Shown piece after piece: positions 5,761 to 10,408 of a stretch of DNA of 10,408 bases (the stretch's first letter is position 1; each line of letters begins with the position of its first letter). Source of the DNA: CAZGDV01 sp964524995 (GTDB taxonomy: Bacteria > Chloroflexota > Dehalococcoidia > SZUA-161); contig CAZGDV010000103.1 in the NCBI GenBank assembly GCA_964524995.1, positions 1 through 10,408 of the forward strand. The letters are read 5' to 3'. The translations under genes and the position numbers were made by a program. The notes beneath the pieces are model-generated. The model saw only the letters and a program-made list of their open reading frames with translations, did no database searches and was not told the DNA's origin.

Positions 5761-8436
5761 GTGGAACCGGTCACGATTACGCTGAACGGCAGAGAAGTCA
5801 GTGGAAGGCCGGGGACTACCGTGCTCGAGTTGGCGCGCGAATCCGGCGTGGACATCCCGACACTGTGCCATGATCCGCGACTGACACCGATAGGAGCCTG
5901 TAGGATATGTCTCGTCGAAGACGAGCGATCCGGCAGGCTCCTCGCTTCCTGTGTGACGCCGATCGAGGCTGGGATGGTGATCAATACCCAGTCGGATAAG
6001 GTGCTCGACAGGCGCAAGACGATAGTGAAGCTCATGCTCGCCAGCCATCCCGATTCCTGCCTGGTCTGCGACAAAGGCAACGAGTGTGAACTGAGAAGGA
6101 TTGCGGCCGACCTGGGCATCGGGGTCATCGACTTCTACAAGATTCCACAACCTTCACATATCGAAGAAGTCAATCCCTTTATCGAAAGGGACCTGAGCAA
6201 GTGTATCCTATGCGCCAAGTGTATCCGGGTGGACCACGAGATCGTGGTAGCGGGTGCAATCGACTACATGAACCGTGGTTTCGCTTCGAAGCCCGCCACG
6301 CTAGGCGACCATCCTCTCGAGGAATCAGAGTGCACCTTCTGCGGCACCTGCGTGGCCGTGTGTCCCACGGGTGCGCTAATGGAGAGGGATCGGGCGTACA
6401 GGGGTACCGCTCAGATGAAGGTGAAGACCATCTGTCCGCTCTGTGGGTGTGGCTGTCGCATTGTTCTCGACGTGAAAGACAACCGTATCGTAAGGGTCAG
6501 GCCGGATACCAATGGTAGCGTGAACGGCGGTGCGCTGTGCGTCAGGGGTAGCTACGGGTACGATTTCGTGCACAGCCCCGACAGACTGACGAAGCCTCTC
6601 GTTAGGAAGGAAGACGGGTTCGAAGAGGTCACGTGGGAGGAAGCTCTCGATCGTGTTGCTTCGGAGTTGAACCGGATCGGGGCCGAGCACGGCCCTGATT
6701 CTCTGGCGGCCCTCGGGTCGGCCAAATGCACCAACGAGGAGAACTACGTTCTCCAAAGATTTGTTCGTGCCGTGCTCGGCACGAACAACATAGACAACGG
6801 CACACGCCTGTACAACACGGCGAGCTACCTGGGCCTGGGCTGGACCTTGGGATTCCCCGGGTCCACGAGTACCCTGGATGGTCTCGAGCAGTCTGAAGTG
6901 ATACTTGTAGCGGGGGCTGACCTCGAATCCTCGGCACCTGTCGTCGGCTACGCCGTCAAACGTGCTGTCAGGCACAACAACGCGAGACTGATTGTGGTGG
7001 ACCCCAGGCTCACCAGACTTTCGAGATTCGCATACCTGCAGCTCCGGCCTGGAGTGGGGACGGATATCGCCTTGTTCAATGGCCTCGCCAACGTCATCGT
7101 CGACGAGGGGCTGATGGACGAGGAGTTCGTTGCCAGGAAGACGGACAATTTCGAGGCGTTGAAGACTACTCTAGGCACTTACACTCCCGAACATGTGGAG
7201 AGCCTGACCGGCGTGCCGGCAGATGCCATTCGAGAAGCTGCGCGCACCCTGGCGGGCGCGAATCGGGCGGCGATCGTATTCGGGAGCGGAATCACACAGC
7301 ACACGGCAGGCACCGACGGCGTAACCGCACTCGCCAATCTGGCGATGCTGACGGGCAACGTCGGTCGCAGAGGCGGCCTCTATGTGATGCAACGCGACTG
7401 TAATGGCCAAGGGGCCTCGGATCTGGGGGCCTCCCCGGACTTGCTTCCGGGATACAAGTGTGTGGACAAGAGTAACGAAAGGGCCAGGTATGCCGAGCGC
7501 TGGGGAGTCGAGCTGCCTGCGGAGTCCGGTTTGACCCTGACGGAGATGATCGAAGCGGCAGGCCAAGGGCGAGTGAAGGCGATGTATGTAGTTGGAGAGG
7601 ACCCGGTTTCGGTGCTACCCCAACCGGATGCCGTTGCCGCAGCACTGGGGGCGTTGGATTTCCTGGTTGTTCAAGACATGTTCATGACCGAGACGGCCAA
7701 GCTAGCACACGTGGTGCTGCCTGCCGCCAGCTTCGCTGAGAAGGAGGGCAGCTTCACCAACTTCGAGGGCCGGGTTCAGCGGCTGCAGCCGGCTATAGAG
7801 ACGGTGGGGGAGAGCTTGCCGGACTGGGATATCATGATCCGCCTGGCGAAGGCCATGGGGAAGCCAATGCCGTACTCCACACCGCAGCAGGTGATGGATG
7901 AGATCGAGGAGATGGTGCAACTTTACCAGTCTGCGACGTCGGGCGCTGAGGCGACCGAGACGTATCGTGGGGAAGCGAGCAGAGGTCGCCTCGAAGCGAG
8001 GCGGCTGTACAAGGGGCATTTCCCCACCGGGTTCGGCCGCTTTTCTCCCGTGGAGTTCTCAACGGCTGCGAGCGTAGGGGCGAATGGGTATCCCTTCACG
8101 CTCCTGACGGGAAGTGACAATAGTCGCGCTGGCGGGAGCTCGCGGGGCTCATGGTCGGCGCGGTTGGCCGGGTTCGCTGCCGCACCGCATTTGCAGATCA
8201 GCGAGTCCGATGCTCAGAGGCTCGGAATAGATGACGGCGATCAGGTGAAGGTTGCGTCGCCCGAGGGCGATGCTGTCACGGTCGCTAAACGCGTCGGTAA
8301 TCTTCCTGAAGGGGTCGTATTCATGCCTTACTCGGCTGCGGGCGATCTGGTGAATCGTCTGTTCGGTACGGCGCTTGATCCCCGGTCCAAGACACCAGCG
8401 CTGAAGTCCTGCGGTGTAACGGTAGAAAGGGCGTGA
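5761..8436 (+). CDS. NuoG/FdhA-type iron-sulfur molybdopterin oxidoreductase, large subunit (non-canonical active site)
   Basis: An 891-residue cytosolic protein built like the catalytic subunit of NAD-linked formate dehydrogenases and NuoG. Domains in order: an N-terminal [2Fe-2S] ferredoxin (C36, C47, C50, C64) and a His-ligated [4Fe-4S] motif (H96, C100, C103, C109). Next is a two-cluster ferredoxin domain (C148/C151/C154 and C191/C194/C197/C201). A molybdopterin-type [4Fe-4S] motif follows (C225, C228, C232, C260). The molybdopterin domain covers about 270-720, with SFAEKEGSFTNFEGRVQRL and GITQHTAGTD. The C-terminal dinucleotide-binding domain covers about 775-889. Two oddities stand out. 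The expected fourth Cys after C154 is Asp158. The Cys/Sec-His of formate dehydrogenases is Tyr351-Asn352 (RLYNTAS), encoded by TAC, so it is not selenocysteine. Formate oxidation is therefore doubtful; it may act on another substrate or be an electron-wiring subunit. GTG 5761 follows GGAGGG by 7 nt. It heads an operon with NuoE- and NuoF-like subunits, implying NAD(H) as partner. Confidence 0.9.
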   Translation: MEPVTITLNGREVSGRPGTTVLELARESGVDIPTLCHDPRLTPIGACRICLVEDERSGRLLASCVTPIEAGMVINTQSDKVLDRRKTIVKLMLASHPDSCLVCDKGNECELRRIAADLGIGVIDFYKIPQPSHIEEVNPFIERDLSKCILCAKCIRVDHEIVVAGAIDYMNRGFASKPATLGDHPLEESECTFCGTCVAVCPTGALMERDRAYRGTAQMKVKTICPLCGCGCRIVLDVKDNRIVRVRPDTNGSVNGGALCVRGSYGYDFVHSPDRLTKPLVRKEDGFEEVTWEEALDRVASELNRIGAEHGPDSLAALGSAKCTNEENYVLQRFVRAVLGTNNIDNGTRLYNTASYLGLGWTLGFPGSTSTLDGLEQSEVILVAGADLESSAPVVGYAVKRAVRHNNARLIVVDPRLTRLSRFAYLQLRPGVGTDIALFNGLANVIVDEGLMDEEFVARKTDNFEALKTTLGTYTPEHVESLTGVPADAIREAARTLAGANRAAIVFGSGITQHTAGTDGVTALANLAMLTGNVGRRGGLYVMQRDCNGQGASDLGASPDLLPGYKCVDKSNERARYAERWGVELPAESGLTLTEMIEAAGQGRVKAMYVVGEDPVSVLPQPDAVAAALGALDFLVVQDMFMTETAKLAHVVLPAASFAEKEGSFTNFEGRVQRLQPAIETVGESLPDWDIMIRLAKAMGKPMPYSTPQQVMDEIEEMVQLYQSATSGAEATETYRGEASRGRLEARRLYKGHFPTGFGRFSPVEFSTAASVGANGYPFTLLTGSDNSRAGGSSRGSWSARLAGFAAAPHLQISESDAQRLGIDDGDQVKVASPEGDAVTVAKRVGNLPEGVVFMPYSAAGDLVNRLFGTALDPRSKTPALKSCGVTVERA

Positions 8437-8440
8437 TTCC

Positions 8441-8929
8441 ATGAGCAGTAGGCAAGAAGCGCAGAAGCCTGACCTGAAACGTATAGACGAGATCGTGGAC
8501 AGCCATCGGGACGAAAGATGGCCATTAATACCCCTGCTACAGGATGTCCAGGACGAGTACGGCTACATTCCGCCTGAGGCTGTCAGCCCGATAGCGCAGG
8601 CGTTCGGCTTGTTCCCGGCGGAGGTACAAGGGGTCATTTCGTTCTACGAACAGCTCTACACAACGCCGCGTGGCAGGAACGTGGTCAGGGTGTGTCGGGG
8701 GACTGCCTGTCACGTGCGTGGCGGGAAGACGATTCTGAAGCTTGTGAAGCAGAACCTCGGGATCGATGAAGGAGAGACGACAGATGACATGGAGTACACA
8801 CTGGAGACCGTCGCCTGTATCGGTGTCTGCGCCCTGGCACCGAACCTGGTTATCGGGAAGGACACCCACGGGAACATGAATCCCAAGAAGGTGGCCCGGC
8901 TCTTCGGCGACAGCAAAGGTGGTGAGTGA
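8441..8929 (+). CDS. NuoE-like [2Fe-2S] subunit of an NAD-linked oxidoreductase
   Basis: A 162-residue thioredoxin-fold [2Fe-2S] protein of the NuoE/HydC/FdsG family, at the family's usual length. The N-terminal helical part includes LIPLLQDVQDEYGYIPPEA, SPIAQAFGLFPAEVQGVISFY and the family's YEQLYTTPRGRN. The cluster ligands are C85-x4-C90 (VCRGTACHVRGG) and C126-x3-C130 (ACIGVCALAPN), the standard four-Cys arrangement. It passes electrons between the flavin of the NuoF-like partner and other clusters, or takes part in bifurcation in HydABC-like enzymes. The start lies 4 nt after the stop of the large subunit, with AAAGGG just upstream, so the genes are co-transcribed and probably coupled. 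All expected residues are present. Confidence 0.95.
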   Translation: MSSRQEAQKPDLKRIDEIVDSHRDERWPLIPLLQDVQDEYGYIPPEAVSPIAQAFGLFPAEVQGVISFYEQLYTTPRGRNVVRVCRGTACHVRGGKTILKLVKQNLGIDEGETTDDMEYTLETVACIGVCALAPNLVIGKDTHGNMNPKKVARLFGDSKGGE

Positions 8930-8930
8930 A

Positions 8931-10408
8931 ATGCAGGGCCATCGCACAGTCCTGGTATGTCAGGGAACAGGCTGTTTCTCAGCGGGTTCTGGAGCGGTCT
9001 ACGATGCACTCCAGGCGGAAGTTGAGCGGCAGGGAGTCGGGAATGCCCAGATCGACTTCACTGGTTGTCATGGCTTCTGTGAGCAAGGCCCCAATGTGGT
9101 CGTGGAGCCCGATGGTACCTTCTACACTCACGTCGAGGCCGAGGATGCGGCGGAGATAGTCAGCTCTCATCTTCGCGACGGCAAGCCGGTGGAGCGCCTC
9201 TTCTATCGCGATCCTATGACGGGGGAACCTGTGCCCCAGTATGCTGACATCAGGTTCTATGCGCAGCAGCAGCGAGTCATCCTGCGCAATTGCGGACACA
9301 TCAATCCGGAGAAGGTCGATGACTACCTGGGTCGCGGCGGCTATAAGGGGTTGGAGAAGGCGCTCCTGAGTATGACGCCGGAAGGCGTGATCGAGGAGAT
9401 CGCAAGATCGGGGTTGAGGGGCAGGGGAGGGGCCGGCTTCTCCACCGCTCGCAAGTGGGGATTCTGTCGTAGCGCGCCGGGCGAGCCTAAATACATGATC
9501 TGTAATGCGGACGAAGGCGACCCCGGGGCGTTCATGGACCGATCCATCCTTGAGGCGGACCCGCATGCGGTGATAGAGGGCCTGATTATCGCCGGATACG
9601 CATTAGGCGCATCCGAGGGCTACATCTACATGCGCGCGGAGTATCCGCTCGCTGTGAGCAGATTTCGAACGGCATTGCGCCAGGCTGAGGAGAGAGGTTT
9701 TCTGGGGAAGGACATACTCGGCTCGGGCTTCGACTACATGATCAACGTCAAGGAAGGTGCCGGAGCCTTCGTTTGTGGAGAGGAGACGGCACTGATCGCG
9801 TCCATCGAGAGTAAACGCGGCATGCCCCGCCCTCGCCCACCCTTCCCGGCCCAGTCCGGCCTGGATGGTAAGCCTACTATCATCAACAACGTGAAGACTG
9901 TGGCGACGGTACCCATCATCATCGAGCGCGGTGCTGATTGGTTTTCGGCGCTGGGTACGGAGAACAGCAAGGGGACGGCGGTGTTCGCACTGACGGGGAA
10001 GGTGGCGAACAGCGGTCTGGTCGAGGTACCGATGGGCACGCCCCTTGCGTCGATCATATTCGACATAGGTGGCGGCATTCCTCGTGGCAAGCAGTTGAAA
10101 GCGGTCCAGACCGGCGGCCCGTCAGGGGGATGCATACCCGTGCAGTTCCTAGACGTGCCCGTCGAGTACGATGCCCTGGCTCGCCTTGGGTCGATCATGG
10201 GGTCCGGTGGCATGGTTGTCATGGACGATTCCACCTGCATGGTCGAGATTGCCAGGTACTTCCTGAGCTTCACGCAAGCCGAGTCCTGCGGCAAGTGCGT
10301 GCCGTGCCGCGTGGGAACCAGGCAGATGCTCGAGATACTGACCAGGATCACGCAGGGCAAGGGGCGTGATGAGGACATAGACAAGCTTCTGGACATAGCG
10401 AACACGGT
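8931..10408 (+). CDS. NuoF-like NAD(H)/FMN subunit with fused N-terminal [2Fe-2S] domain (3' end outside window)
   Basis: The frame from ATG 8931 stays open to the window edge: 492 codons, with the C-terminus missing. The N-terminal thioredoxin-like [2Fe-2S] domain has C10-x4-C15 and C46-x3-C50. The flavin/NAD domain follows, with GLRGRGGAGFSTARKW (GRGGAGF at 164-170) for FMN, then NADEGDPGAFMDR and EGAGAFVCGEETALIASIE. A SLBB-type segment comes next (PMGTPLASIIFDIGGGI, TGGPSGGC). The NuoF [4Fe-4S] motif ESCGKCVPCRVGTRQM has C453, C456 and C459; the fourth Cys lies past the window end. The N-terminal domain fused to NuoF is typical of HydB/HndC-type subunits of hydrogenases and NAD-linked dehydrogenases rather than of complex I. 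Whether two extra ferredoxin clusters follow at the C-terminus cannot be seen. The start is 1 nt after the NuoE-like stop, with GGTGGTGAG upstream. Confidence 0.95.
   Translation, partial: MQGHRTVLVCQGTGCFSAGSGAVYDALQAEVERQGVGNAQIDFTGCHGFCEQGPNVVVEPDGTFYTHVEAEDAAEIVSSHLRDGKPVERLFYRDPMTGEPVPQYADIRFYAQQQRVILRNCGHINPEKVDDYLGRGGYKGLEKALLSMTPEGVIEEIARSGLRGRGGAGFSTARKWGFCRSAPGEPKYMICNADEGDPGAFMDRSILEADPHAVIEGLIIAGYALGASEGYIYMRAEYPLAVSRFRTALRQAEERGFLGKDILGSGFDYMINVKEGAGAFVCGEETALIASIESKRGMPRPRPPFPAQSGLDGKPTIINNVKTVATVPIIIERGADWFSALGTENSKGTAVFALTGKVANSGLVEVPMGTPLASIIFDIGGGIPRGKQLKAVQTGGPSGGCIPVQFLDVPVEYDALARLGSIMGSGGMVVMDDSTCMVEIARYFLSFTQAESCGKCVPCRVGTRQMLEILTRITQGKGRDEDIDKLLDIANT

Noticed and set aside
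6808..6816. Possible selenocysteine at the formate dehydrogenase active site
   Set aside because: The codon at the aligned position is TAC (Tyr), and no in-frame TGA occurs before 8434, so no Sec is encoded.

Overview
The window is a GC-rich piece of an anaerobe-type bacterial genome that concerns flavin/iron-sulfur electron transfer and its regulation. Arg codons AGG/CGG and GTG/TTG starts are frequent. A DUF6391-like membrane protein, an electron-transfer flavoprotein pair, NarL-type regulators and a cytosolic NAD-linked molybdopterin complex together fit a strictly anaerobic Chloroflexota lineage (Dehalococcoidia- or Anaerolineae-like). A Firmicutes-type anaerobe is not excluded. This placement is inferred from gene content and style only. 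I see no tRNA, rRNA, CRISPR array or mobile element.

Layout. Positions 1-658 (+) hold the tail of a membrane protein and a small DUF6391-like membrane protein. A 14-bp perfect hairpin (642-673) separates it from the convergent etfB-etfA operon (minus strand, 2542 to 707). A 199-bp intergenic region (2543-2741) carries two divergent sigma70-type promoters with a 15-bp inverted repeat between their -35 boxes. To the right, on the plus strand, lie a soluble GAF-domain histidine kinase (2751-3998) and an overlapping NarL/FixJ response regulator that most likely starts at TTG (3985-4638). After 253 bp comes a protein made only of two receiver domains (4892-5647). A 113-bp leader with nested inverted repeats follows. 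Then comes a tight operon: a NuoG/FdhA-type iron-sulfur molybdopterin protein (5761-8436), a NuoE-like protein (8441-8929) and a NuoF-like protein (8931 to past the window end).

Working model. The NuoG/FdhA-, NuoE- and NuoF-like proteins look like a soluble NAD(H)-linked oxidoreductase, as in NAD-dependent formate dehydrogenases or bifurcating hydrogenase/dehydrogenase complexes. The large subunit has Tyr-Asn where formate dehydrogenases have Cys/Sec-His, so formate dehydrogenase is a poor label and the substrate is unknown. It also has Asp instead of one cluster-ligating Cys. The kinase, the DNA-binding regulator and the output-less tandem receiver protein form a plausible phosphorelay controlling this complex, the divergent ETF operon, or both. 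The strongest candidates for something undescribed are the non-canonical molybdopterin subunit and the tandem receiver protein, whose first receiver lacks the phosphoacceptor Asp.
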